Assembly (NCBI GenBank): GCA_021155965.1
Contig: JAJNBJ010000003.1
Location: 1-64,000 of the forward strand
Reading direction: 5' to 3'
Source of the DNA: Flavipsychrobacter sp.
Lineage (GTDB): Bacteria > Bacteroidota > Bacteroidia > Chitinophagales > Chitinophagaceae
DNA length: 64,000 nucleotides
Shown here: positions 55,178 through 63,270 of the stretch, in pieces
Layout: every line of letters begins with the position of its first letter
How positions within the stretch are numbered: the first letter of the stretch is position 1
Notes under the pieces: generated by a model
What the model was told of the DNA's origin: nothing
Database searches by the model: none
Seen by the model: the letters and a program-made list of their open reading frames with translations, nothing else
Position numbers and translations under genes: made by a program

Positions 55178-55750
55178 ATGAAGTTATTTATCAAGAACAT
55201 GGTTTGCAACAGGTGTAAACTGGTTGTAAATTCTGAATTGGAAAAGCTTGACCTGCACCCGGTACGTGTGGAGCTGGGAGAATTGGAATTACAGGAAGAA
55301 CAATTATCATCACAACAAACAGACGAATTACAGAAAGCCCTGGCTGCGGTAGGATTTGAACTGATCAATAACAGAAAAGGAAGAATTATTGAGAAGATAA
55401 AAAATACCGCCATTACACTCATTCACCATACACAGGAACAGCCAAGAGAAAAATACAGCGAACTCATCGCCAATGCGCTCCATCTCGATTACCCTTATCT
55501 AAGCAAGCTGTTCTCAGAGATCGAAGGCATAACCATTGAACAGTATATACTTCAGCAAAAGACCGAAAAGATAAAAGAATACCTTGTGTATGATGAGCTA
55601 AACCTGAATGAAATAGCCGACAGGATGGGCTACAGCAGTGTGGCACATTTATCTGCTCAATTCAAAAAAACTACCGGACTACCACCTTCCCATTTCAAAA
55701 AGATCAAAACCAACCAGCGTAAACCGCTGGATGATCTATCTGCTGAATAG
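55178..55750 (+). CDS. AraC-type regulator with N-terminal CxxC HMA-like segment
   Basis: A 190-residue protein. Residues 1-70 look like a degenerate heavy-metal-associated (ferredoxin-like) fold: MKLFIKNMVCNRC with Cys10 and Cys13, then VRVELGELEL, then LQKALAAVGFEL, the same strand-helix order as the copper domain of CopA. Residues about 85-180 form an AraC helix-turn-helix pair (YPYLSKLFSEIEGITIEQYILQQK, LNEIADRMGYSSVAHLSAQFKKTTGLPPSHFK). Standing directly before the barrel and copA genes, it is likely a cytoplasmic metal-responsive activator of the cluster. The function is inferred from context. Confidence 0.8.
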   Translation: MKLFIKNMVCNRCKLVVNSELEKLDLHPVRVELGELELQEEQLSSQQTDELQKALAAVGFELINNRKGRIIEKIKNTAITLIHHTQEQPREKYSELIANALHLDYPYLSKLFSEIEGITIEQYILQQKTEKIKEYLVYDELNLNEIADRMGYSSVAHLSAQFKKTTGLPPSHFKKIKTNQRKPLDDLSAE

Positions 55751-55788
55751 CCAAATTTCATAAATCCAACACAAGATTGTGTAACAGA

Positions 55789-55814
55789 TACCCCATACGC
55801 GGGTACTAATTTTG
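55789..55814 (+). promoter_or_regulatory. Candidate promoter and operator of the copper cluster
   Basis: TAATTTTG (55807-55814) matches TAnnTTTG, 34 bp before the ATG at 55849. Immediately upstream the inverted repeat taccc (55789-55793) and gggta (55801-55805) spaces two half-sites where a regulator would bind. Confidence 0.4.
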
Positions 55815-55848
55815 TGCCATATTAATTAACTTAAAAAAGCACAATAAT

Positions 55849-57237
55849 ATGCGCAGCCATTTAATAACATTATTTCTAATAGGTTTAATGACTAAATCAA
55901 CCTATGCCCAGCACGAGATGCACCATATGCATTACACTGATAGTAAGAAAGATACGAACAAAACAAGCCACGCTGTTCACTCGCATGATTCAACCAATCA
56001 CCAAATGGAAATGTCAAGCAGGAATTCTGTTAACCTGCCAATGAATCGCGACGGATCGGGAACAAGCTGGCAACCCGATGCGACACCTATTTATGCATAT
56101 ATGCTCCATAAGCAGCAATGGATGTTCATGTTTCATGGAGATGTATTTATCCGCTATAACAGGCAGGATATTGGCAATAAAGGTGTGCGTGGCGGAGAAC
56201 AATGGGATGCCCCCAGCATGCTTATGGCTATGGCACAACGGAGAATTGGCAATAACGGCGTATTTCAATTCAATGCTATGCTATCGGCAGATGCCCTGAT
56301 ATCCGGCGGTAACGGTTATCCCCTACTCTTCCAAAGCGGTGAAACGTGGCAGGGGAAGCCTCTTATAGACAGGCAGCATCCACATGACCTGTTCTCCGAA
56401 CTATCGGTGAGCTATGCCCACTCCCTGTCTTCCAAAGCCGATGTTTCCTTATACTTAGGCTATCCCGGAGAACCTGCACTTGGACCGGTGACCTTCATGC
56501 ACCGGCTATCGGGCAGGTTTAACCCCGATGCCCCTATAGGGCACCATTGGGTAGATGCCACACATATCACCTTCGGAGTAGCAACAGTAGGGTTCAGATA
56601 TGGTAAATTCAGGCTGGAAGGTTCCTCATTTACCGGAAGAGAGCCCGATGAGAATCGTTATAATTTTGATAAACCTTTATTCAACTCCTGGAGCGGCAGG
56701 CTGTCGTTCAACCCATCCAAACAATGGGCATTACAGGCGTCTCATGGCTTTATAAAGAGTCCGGAAGCACATGCGCCAGGTGAGGACGTACGAAAAACAA
56801 CAGTTTCAGCCATGTATATGCGCCCTATAAAGACCAACAACTTTTTTACCGGAACAGTATTATGGGGACAAAACAGTGCAAAAGGGCATCATACATCGAA
56901 CTCTGTACTTGGCGAAGCTTCTTTAAGACAGAACAGGCTGGTGTTCTATACAAGGTATGAATGGGTGCAAAAAGGTGGCGAGGAACTGGTTTTAGCGCCT
57001 ACAGCATACGACCATGGAACCCTGTTTACAAATAATGTAATAACGTTTGGCTCATCATACGACCTACTGAAAGTAGCGCATGTTATTGTTGCCGGAGGAG
57101 GCCAACTGTCGGTGAACTTTATTGACAAGCGGCTTGAGTACTTATATGGAAATAAGCCCATTGCAGGAGAAATATACCTGCATATTTATCCGCAGCTTAT
57201 GAAAACTCAAAAAGGCAAACATCATTCAAAAATGTGA
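55849..57237 (+). CDS. His/Met-rich outer-membrane barrel protein of the copper cluster
   Basis: A 462-residue exported protein. The signal peptide ends STYAQ. The mature N-terminus (about 22-65) is strikingly rich in His and Met (HEMHHMHYTD, HAVHSHDSTNHQMEM), a typical copper/silver-binding composition. The remaining about 390 residues alternate as beta strands with many Gly and aromatic residues (FMFHGDVFIRYN, ADVSLYLGYPGEP, FYTRYEWVQKGGEEL), consistent with an outer-membrane barrel. The family is not one I can name. It lies between the CxxC AraC regulator and copA, so export or periplasmic capture of copper is a reasonable inference. Confidence 0.68.
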   Translation: MRSHLITLFLIGLMTKSTYAQHEMHHMHYTDSKKDTNKTSHAVHSHDSTNHQMEMSSRNSVNLPMNRDGSGTSWQPDATPIYAYMLHKQQWMFMFHGDVFIRYNRQDIGNKGVRGGEQWDAPSMLMAMAQRRIGNNGVFQFNAMLSADALISGGNGYPLLFQSGETWQGKPLIDRQHPHDLFSELSVSYAHSLSSKADVSLYLGYPGEPALGPVTFMHRLSGRFNPDAPIGHHWVDATHITFGVATVGFRYGKFRLEGSSFTGREPDENRYNFDKPLFNSWSGRLSFNPSKQWALQASHGFIKSPEAHAPGEDVRKTTVSAMYMRPIKTNNFFTGTVLWGQNSAKGHHTSNSVLGEASLRQNRLVFYTRYEWVQKGGEELVLAPTAYDHGTLFTNNVITFGSSYDLLKVAHVIVAGGGQLSVNFIDKRLEYLYGNKPIAGEIYLHIYPQLMKTQKGKHHSKM

Positions 57238-57317
57238 TCTAAATCATCGTATTATTTCATTAACTTCTGATCTTTGGAACAATATTCCATGGATGAGAGT
57301 ATATTATCCAAATTTTT

Positions 57318-59537
57318 ATGGAAACAATCAAAGAAACATTCCCGGTTACCGGTATGCACTGCGCATCTTGCGTAGTAAATGTTGAAAAAAAACTGAATGC
57401 ACAAAAGGGTGTAGTTAGCGCAACAGTAAATCTTGCCAATGCAACGGCGCAGGTGGAGTATGATAAAGCAAACACCAGCCTGCCTGGTGTGAAAAAAGCA
57501 GTACAATCAATTGGCTATGATATAGTTGTTGATACAGAAGCTGCCGCACCTGATAAAATTGAAGCACTAAACAGGAAGAATTACGAATCACTACGACTAC
57601 GTACGATCCTTGCAATTGTATTTTCTCTTCCCTTGGTTGTAATAGGCATGTTTGTGATGCATGCACCTTATGCCAACTATATAATGTGGGGGTTGGCTAC
57701 ACCAGTCGTACTGATCTTTGGCAGGCAGTTCTTTGTTGGTGCATGGAAACAGGCAAAGCACAGGTCTGCCAACATGGATACTCTTGTGGCATTGAGTACC
57801 GGTATTGCCTATTTGTTCAGTGTTTTCAATACGCTTTATCCGCAATTCTGGACAAGCAAAGGGCTGCATGCCGAAGTTTATTTTGAGGCAGCAGCGGTGG
57901 TAGTGGCTTTTATACTGCTCGGCAAGTTGCTGGAAGCACGGGCGAAATCGAACACTTCAGCAGCGATAAAAAAACTGATGGGGCTACAACCTGATACAGT
58001 TACGCGTATCAATGCGCATACTGGCGCTGAAGAAATTGTACCGATAAAAGACGTAGCAGTAAATGACATATTACTGGTGAAGCCAGGGCAAAAAATAGCG
58101 GTTGACGGTGCTGTAACTTCAGGCGCTTCATATGTGGATGAAAGCAGTTTATCAGGTGAGCCCATGCCGGTGGAAAAAACTGCGGGCAACAATGTGTTTG
58201 CAGGCACTCTTAACCAGAAAGGCAGCTTCCTGTTCCGGGCACAAAAGGTTGGCAGTGATACATTGCTGGCTAGTATTATAAAAATGGTGCAGGAAGCACA
58301 GGGCAGCAAAGCACCAGTGCAGAAACTAGTTGATAAAATAGCAGGTGTGTTTGTGCCTGTGGTTATCAGCATAGCAGTGCTGACCCTTGTAGCGTGGGTG
58401 GCATTTGGTGGAGAAAATGGATTTACATATGGGTTGCTGGCTATGGTTACCGTACTGGTAATAGCCTGTCCTTGTGCATTGGGGCTGGCAACACCTACTG
58501 CAATAATGGTGGGTGTGGGCAAGGGCGCTGAGCATGGAATATTGATAAAAGATGCTGAAAGCTTAGAAACAGCACATAAGGTAAACACTATAGTATTAGA
58601 CAAGACAGGGACAATTACGGAAGGGCATCCTGAAGTGACTGCTGTGGAATGGACTAACGATGCAGATGCAGGAAAGCTTACAGCGGTGTTATATAGTATA
58701 GAGGCTTTATCGGAACACCCTTTAGCCAATGCCGTAACAAAATATTTTAAGGAGAAAGCAGTGATACCTGTGCCTGTTGATTCATTCAGCAGCATTACAG
58801 GTGGTGGCGTTACTGCGCTGCATGAAAAGAAAATATTCTTTGCGGGGAGTAATAAAATGATAGCATCGATGAACATCAATATTCCGGAAGAATTAAAACA
58901 AAAGGCAGATAGTTATCAGCAACAGGCTAATACGGTGATATGGTTTACCGACCACTCTAAAGCGCTGGCTATAGTTGCTATTGCGGATAAGGTTAAATCA
59001 ACATCGGCAAAAGCCGTGAGACTAATGCAGGAAATGGGTATTGAAGTGCATATGCTTACCGGGGACAATGAACATGTAGCTAACGCAGTGGCTAAGCAAG
59101 CAGGCATAAAGAATATAAAAAGCGAAGTAAGTCCTGCCGAAAAAGCGGCATACATCACTGGATTGCAACAGCAAGGCAGGATAGTGGCTATGGTGGGAGA
59201 TGGCATAAACGATAGCCAGGCGCTTGCACAGGCTGATGTGAGTATAGCCATGGGACGTGGAACTGATATTGCTATGGATGTGGCTAAAATGACACTCATC
59301 TCATCGAACCTGGAGCAAATTCCTAAGGCTATAATGTTATCCAGAAAAACAGTGCGGCTCATCAGGCAAAACTTGTTCTGGGCGTTCTTTTACAACGTTA
59401 TTGGCATTCCACTGGCAGCGGGTGTACTTTATCCCATAAATGGCTTTCTGCTGAACCCCATGATAGCAGGGGCTGCAATGGCTTTGAGTTCGGTATCTGT
59501 GGTAGGCAATAGTCTGCGGGGATTGCGAGATGTTTAA
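57318..59537 (+). CDS. copA: Copper-translocating P1B-type ATPase
   Basis: An inner-membrane pump of 739 residues that exports Cu(I) from the cytoplasm at the cost of ATP. One N-terminal HMA domain has GMHCASC (Cys15, Cys18). The transmembrane metal site is CPC at 384-386 in IACPCALGLATP. The phosphorylation motif DKTGT has Asp428. TGE-type actuator, HP (SEHPLANAV) and hinge motif GDGINDSQAL are all present. The C-terminal helices contain the conserved Tyr-Asn (FYNVIGIP) and Met-Ser (MALSSVSVVGNS) residues of CopA-type Cu(I) pumps. Full length. Confidence 0.95.
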   Translation: METIKETFPVTGMHCASCVVNVEKKLNAQKGVVSATVNLANATAQVEYDKANTSLPGVKKAVQSIGYDIVVDTEAAAPDKIEALNRKNYESLRLRTILAIVFSLPLVVIGMFVMHAPYANYIMWGLATPVVLIFGRQFFVGAWKQAKHRSANMDTLVALSTGIAYLFSVFNTLYPQFWTSKGLHAEVYFEAAAVVVAFILLGKLLEARAKSNTSAAIKKLMGLQPDTVTRINAHTGAEEIVPIKDVAVNDILLVKPGQKIAVDGAVTSGASYVDESSLSGEPMPVEKTAGNNVFAGTLNQKGSFLFRAQKVGSDTLLASIIKMVQEAQGSKAPVQKLVDKIAGVFVPVVISIAVLTLVAWVAFGGENGFTYGLLAMVTVLVIACPCALGLATPTAIMVGVGKGAEHGILIKDAESLETAHKVNTIVLDKTGTITEGHPEVTAVEWTNDADAGKLTAVLYSIEALSEHPLANAVTKYFKEKAVIPVPVDSFSSITGGGVTALHEKKIFFAGSNKMIASMNINIPEELKQKADSYQQQANTVIWFTDHSKALAIVAIADKVKSTSAKAVRLMQEMGIEVHMLTGDNEHVANAVAKQAGIKNIKSEVSPAEKAAYITGLQQQGRIVAMVGDGINDSQALAQADVSIAMGRGTDIAMDVAKMTLISSNLEQIPKAIMLSRKTVRLIRQNLFWAFFYNVIGIPLAAGVLYPINGFLLNPMIAGAAMALSSVSVVGNSLRGLRDV

Positions 59538-59632
59538 TAACATTTCTACAAGATAGATAATTTTACATATTGTGTTTTACTATAAAATACTTTATTGTAT
59601 TTTGGCAATTCACCAAAAAGAAAACATAGTTT

Positions 59633-60364
59633 ATGGCACTAGATGCACTAATAACCCAAGTACAATTGAACCTTGGATTGACAGCAGACGGCATAGCCGG
59701 ACCAAAAACATGGAATGCGGTATATACCAAATTGATGGGTGCAGCACCCCTAGGCAAAGACCTTGCCAAGATCATTACCGATGTGCAAACAAAGGTAGGC
59801 GTGAAGGCAGACGGGGCACCTGGCCCCATTACATGGGAAGCAATAAACAAAGCTATTCCGGCAGTTAACAACGAAGAGCAGATCAACCCCGCAACCACTG
59901 CTAAAGTAGACAGCAGAAGTGAAAATGTGATCAGCACGTTGTTGCCTGAAGTGCAGCCACTCGCCCGTCAGTTGGTAATTCAAGCCGCGGCAAAAGGTAT
60001 TACCATAAAAATATTGAGCGGCTTACGCACCTATGAGCAACAGGATGCATTATATGCCCAGGGAAGAACAACACCCGGCCAAATTGTAACTAATGCAAAG
60101 GGCGGCTACTCTAACCACAATTTTGGACTGGCATTTGACATCGGCGTTTTCGAGAATGGCAAGTACATGGGCGAATCACCAAAGTATGCACAGCTGGGGC
60201 CTGTAGGCGTGGCACTAGGTTTGGCATGGGGTGGCAATTGGGTATCACTGAAAGATACACCACACTACGAACTTAGGCCGGATTGGGCAAAGAATATGTC
60301 GAACAGCGACTTGCTGGCAGCGCTTCGCGACCGCAAATCCAAAGGCACTTCTTTGATCGCATAA
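59633..60364 (+). CDS. M15-family peptidase with two peptidoglycan-binding motifs
   Basis: A 243-residue protein. Two short peptidoglycan-binding-like repeats occupy the N-terminus (GLTADGIAGPKTWNAV at 15-30 and GVKADGAPGPITWEAI at 56-71). The C-terminal M15 domain (about 100-225) has SGLRTYEQQDALYAQGR and the zinc ligands His162 and Asp169 (SNHNFGLAFDIG) and His211 (HYEL). These enzymes cleave L-Ala-D-Glu or D-Ala-D-Ala bonds in murein. No signal peptide is visible, so the layout is like a phage endolysin, although no phage genes are nearby. Domesticated endolysin or non-classical export are both possible. Confidence 0.85.
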   Translation: MALDALITQVQLNLGLTADGIAGPKTWNAVYTKLMGAAPLGKDLAKIITDVQTKVGVKADGAPGPITWEAINKAIPAVNNEEQINPATTAKVDSRSENVISTLLPEVQPLARQLVIQAAAKGITIKILSGLRTYEQQDALYAQGRTTPGQIVTNAKGGYSNHNFGLAFDIGVFENGKYMGESPKYAQLGPVGVALGLAWGGNWVSLKDTPHYELRPDWAKNMSNSDLLAALRDRKSKGTSLIA

Positions 60365-60393
60365 CAAGCAAAAAAAACCGTGCTAAAAAAAAA

Positions 60394-60426
60394 TTTGGCA
60401 GAATCATTTTTCTGCTATTATCTTTG
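60394..60426 (+). promoter_or_regulatory. Promoter of the SAM riboswitch transcript
   Basis: TTTG at 60394-60397 and TATCTTTG at 60419-60426 are separated by 21 bp, a good Bacteroidota promoter placed 19 bp before the riboswitch. Confidence 0.65.
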
Positions 60427-60444
60427 CACCAGTTCTTTTACATC

Positions 60445-60556
60445 ACTTATCAAGAAAGGCAGAGGGTCATGGCCCTGTGAAGCCTTAGCAACCTCTTCCC
60501 CAGGCATGGGGAAAGCTGGTGCTAATTCCATCTCCGCAATGCGGAGGTAGATAAGT
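60445..60556 (+). ncRNA. SAM-I (S-box) riboswitch
   Basis: An S-adenosylmethionine-binding leader RNA. P1 is acttatc (60445-60451) with gataagt (60550-60556). The S-box signature runs in order: caagaaaggc, gagggtcatggccct, gtgaagcc, tagcaacc, the ccccaggcatgggg hairpin, then ggtgctaattcc and the tccgcaatgcgga hairpin. It lies before a trans-sulfuration gene, the expected target, so high SAM should switch the operon off. Confidence 0.95.
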
Positions 60557-60636
60557 CAGACGCAATAGTTGAAAAGCCTCGGTAAAACGAGTCGAAATAA
60601 CTCAAGCTCCTCTGATTTATCGGTGGAGCTTTTTTA
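60550..60636 (+). terminator. Riboswitch expression platform (terminator/antiterminator)
   Basis: The terminator stem aagctcc (60604-60610) pairs with ggagctt (60625-60631) and a run of six T follows. Alternatively gataagtcaga (60550-60560) pairs over 11 positions (one G-U) with tctgatttatc (60611-60621), the terminator loop. That helix needs the 3' strand of P1, so SAM binding (P1 formed) frees the terminator. Confidence 0.85.
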
Positions 60637-60735
60637 TTGCTGCATGCTCGAGAATGCAGGCGTATAAAGGCTTTACCGGTAATCCTCTTTTGATAAGTGG
60701 TAAAATATTGTTTAACCATTTAAAACGAAAGAGAG

Positions 60736-61932
60736 ATGAGCAACGCAACAAAACTGATCCACAGCATACCGGTTGACCCACTGACAGGTTCCATATCCGT
60801 ACCTATTTACCAGACATCCACATTTGTACAAGATGCACCAGGCGAGCACAAAGGCTTTGATTATGCACGCAGCAATAATCCGACGCGTGCAACACTGGAA
60901 AAAGTAATAGCTCAACTGGAAGAAGGCAAAGCAGCATCAGCATTTGCCAGTGGTCTGGCGGCTATAGATGCAGTAGTGAAGCTGCTGGAGAGTGGCGACG
61001 AGATATTGGCTGTTGATGACATTTACGGAGGTGCATTCAGGCTGTTCACGCACATTTATGCGAAGTTTGGCATTACGGTGAATTATGTGGATACTACTGA
61101 TGTAATGAACGTGATCGATGCCATAAATCCACGCACAAAACTGATATGGCTGGAGACGCCTACTAATCCAACTCTAAAGATCAGCGACATTGAGGCTATT
61201 GCTAAAATAGCCAAACAGAATGAATCGCTGCTGTGTGTAGATAATACCTTTGCCTCCCCTGCCCTGCAACAACCAATAAAACTGGGAGCCGATATTGTGG
61301 TGCATAGCGCCACAAAGTACCTTGGTGGCCACAGCGACCTGATCGCAGGTCTTGTGATAACAAAAACGCAGGAACTGGGTGATAAAATAAAGTTCATTCA
61401 GAATGCAAGCGGGGCAATACTATCGCCACATGATAGCTGGCTAGTGATACGTGGTATTGAAACGCTGCATTTGAGAGTGAGGGAACATTCGAGGAATGCG
61501 CTGATAGTAGCTAAATTCCTGCACAGTCACCCTGCTGTAAAGAGAGTTTACTACCCAGGACTGACAACGCACCCAAACCATGACATTGCAGCAAGGCAAC
61601 AAAGCAAATATGGCGGGATAGTATCCTTTACACTGAAGGATGATACAGAGTTTGCAGCCAAAGACGTTGTTTGCAACACAAATCTTTTTAAACTGGCTGA
61701 AAGCCTTGGCGGTGTAAAAAGCCTGCTATGCCACCCTGCTACAATGACCCATAAGAGCATACCTGTTGATAAACGCCAAGCGGCGGGAGTATCGGACAGC
61801 CTGATACGCCTAAGCGTAGGGCTGGAGGATGTAGATGACCTGCTGCAAGACCTGGAACAGGCACTTGCTAAAGTGTCTGTATCAAAAAAGCAAAGCAGGA
61901 AGTCCTCAACTAAGAAGCAATTCTCAAATTAA
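60736..61932 (+). CDS. Cystathionine gamma-synthase/lyase family PLP enzyme
   Basis: A trans-sulfuration enzyme of 398 residues that either makes cystathionine (or homocysteine) from an activated homoserine or cleaves cystathionine. It has [20 protein letters not shown], the PLP-binding Lys194 in [11 protein letters not shown] and the C-terminal RLSVGLED. The subfamily (MetB, MetC, MetZ or gamma-lyase) cannot be separated reliably by eye. Control by a SAM riboswitch and co-transcription with homoserine dehydrogenase favour the biosynthetic direction to methionine. The basic Ser/Lys tail ([12 protein letters not shown]) and the stop codon run into a tttcaaa array. Confidence 0.88.
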   Translation: MSNATKLIHSIPVDPLTGSISVPIYQTSTFVQDAPGEHKGFDYARSNNPTRATLEKVIAQLEEGKAASAFASGLAAIDAVVKLLESGDEILAVDDIYGGAFRLFTHIYAKFGITVNYVDTTDVMNVIDAINPRTKLIWLETPTNPTLKISDIEAIAKIAKQNESLLCVDNTFASPALQQPIKLGADIVVHSATKYLGGHSDLIAGLVITKTQELGDKIKFIQNASGAILSPHDSWLVIRGIETLHLRVREHSRNALIVAKFLHSHPAVKRVYYPGLTTHPNHDIAARQQSKYGGIVSFTLKDDTEFAAKDVVCNTNLFKLAESLGGVKSLLCHPATMTHKSIPVDKRQAAGVSDSLIRLSVGLEDVDDLLQDLEQALAKVSVSKKQSRKSSTKKQFSN

Positions 61933-61958
61933 CTCCATTTTCAAACTTTCAAATTATA
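61924..61958. repeat. tttcaaa array at the metB-like stop codon
   Basis: ctcaaattaactccatttt, then caaactttcaaattat; it overlaps the stop TAA at 61930-61932 and lies just before the homoserine dehydrogenase ATG. The same family is at 49478-49514 and 50211-50248. Confidence 0.7.
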
Positions 61959-61963
61959 CAACT

Positions 61964-63232
61964 ATGTCTATACAAAATCAAACAAAACTCAATATTGGCC
62001 TTTTCGGATTCGGCGTAGTAGGAGAAGGGTTATACAAAGTACTGGCTCATACGCCAACGCTAAACGCGCAGATCAAGCACATATGCATCAAGCACCAGGA
62101 TAAACACCGAAATGCACCGGCGGAATTATTCACAACCAATGCCAGCGAATTGCTGAATGATAAGGAGATAAATGTCATCATAGAACTGATTGATGATGCT
62201 GATGCTGCTTACCGCATAGTGACAAAAGCGCTGCGCAGTAAAAAGGCAGTGGTAAGCGCTAATAAAAAACTTATTGCAGAGCATATAGAAGAACTAATAG
62301 CATTGCAACAGGAATATGATACGCCATTCCTTTATGAGGCGGCCTGCTGCGCGAGTATCCCTGTGATACGCAACCTGGAAGAATATTATGATAATGACTT
62401 ATTGCAAGGACTAAGTGGCATAGTAAATGGCTCAACCAACTATATTCTCACCAAGGTATTCAGGGAAAAGAAAAGCTTTGATGATGCTTTGCTGCAGGCT
62501 CAGGTTGAGGGTTTTGCTGAGAGTAATCCTGCTTTGGATATAGAGGGAATTGATGCAGTAAATAAGCTAAGCATATTGCTGGTGCATGCTTATGGCATTA
62601 TCTCGTCTCCGCAGGCATTGCTGCATACCGGCATCCAGAATTTGCAGGCATCTGACGCTGTATTTGCTAAAGAGAAAGGCTATGAGATAAAATTGGTAGC
62701 ACAAGCACGGAAATTGAGTGATGGTAAAGTAGCAGCCCTAGTACTTCTTCAATTCGTTAAAAACGATAGCCAGCTATATACCGTGAACAATGAATATAAT
62801 GGCGTGGTGATAGAAAGCAGTCTTGCTGATAAGCAGTTCTTTTATGGTAAGGGAGCCGGGGGCTTCCCTACTGCATCAGCTGTACTTAGTGACCTGTCTG
62901 CATTACGGTATAATTACAGGTATGAATACAAAAAGCTGCATTACCAGGAACCTTCAGAATTAAGCACTGATTTTTACCTGAAAGTGTGCATCAGCTTCAA
63001 AGGGCTGTTACTGGTGCCACATGAGCGTTTTGACCGTGTACTGGAATGGAGCAGTAACGAACAGAGATGCCACGTAACAGGTATTGTGCATTATTCGGAA
63101 CTGGCAAATAATGATTGGTGGAAACAGCCTAATGTTTCGTTGATCCTCTACCCTGATGGCATATTGGATAATTACAAACCACAAAAGGTGCATGAGACTG
63201 CTGAAGAGGAATTTGTAGAGCAATTTATATAA
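61964..63232 (+). CDS. hom: Homoserine dehydrogenase
   Basis: An NAD(P)H-dependent reduction of aspartate semialdehyde to homoserine, feeding methionine and threonine. The 422-residue product has the Rossmann motif GLFGFGVVGEGLYKVL, the substrate region VSANKKLI, and YEAACCASIPVI with GLSGIVNGSTNYIL, the family signature. The C-terminal about 90 residues (FYLKVCISFKGLL...) may be an ACT-like domain, but this is not certain. The ATG at 61964 is used since earlier starts overlap the upstream gene and the repeat. Riboswitch control of the upstream gene probably extends here. Confidence 0.92.
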   Translation: MSIQNQTKLNIGLFGFGVVGEGLYKVLAHTPTLNAQIKHICIKHQDKHRNAPAELFTTNASELLNDKEINVIIELIDDADAAYRIVTKALRSKKAVVSANKKLIAEHIEELIALQQEYDTPFLYEAACCASIPVIRNLEEYYDNDLLQGLSGIVNGSTNYILTKVFREKKSFDDALLQAQVEGFAESNPALDIEGIDAVNKLSILLVHAYGIISSPQALLHTGIQNLQASDAVFAKEKGYEIKLVAQARKLSDGKVAALVLLQFVKNDSQLYTVNNEYNGVVIESSLADKQFFYGKGAGGFPTASAVLSDLSALRYNYRYEYKKLHYQEPSELSTDFYLKVCISFKGLLLVPHERFDRVLEWSSNEQRCHVTGIVHYSELANNDWWKQPNVSLILYPDGILDNYKPQKVHETAEEEFVEQFI

Positions 63233-63240
63233 ATGCACTT

Positions 63241-63270
63241 AGTAGAGCCGGAATGCATTCCGGCTCTACT
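63241..63270. terminator. 30-bp perfect palindrome between convergent genes
   Basis: agtagagccggaatg and its exact inverse abut at 63255/63256. It folds as a hairpin with a tgca loop and no strong T-run on either side. The hydrolase stop codon (63269-63271) lies partly inside it. It may act as a bidirectional terminator or be a palindromic repeat. Confidence 0.6.

Noticed and set aside
59633-60364. Prophage remnant
   Set aside because: Only the endolysin-like gene is present; flanking genes are copA and a metabolic riboswitch operon, with no integrase, holin or structural genes.
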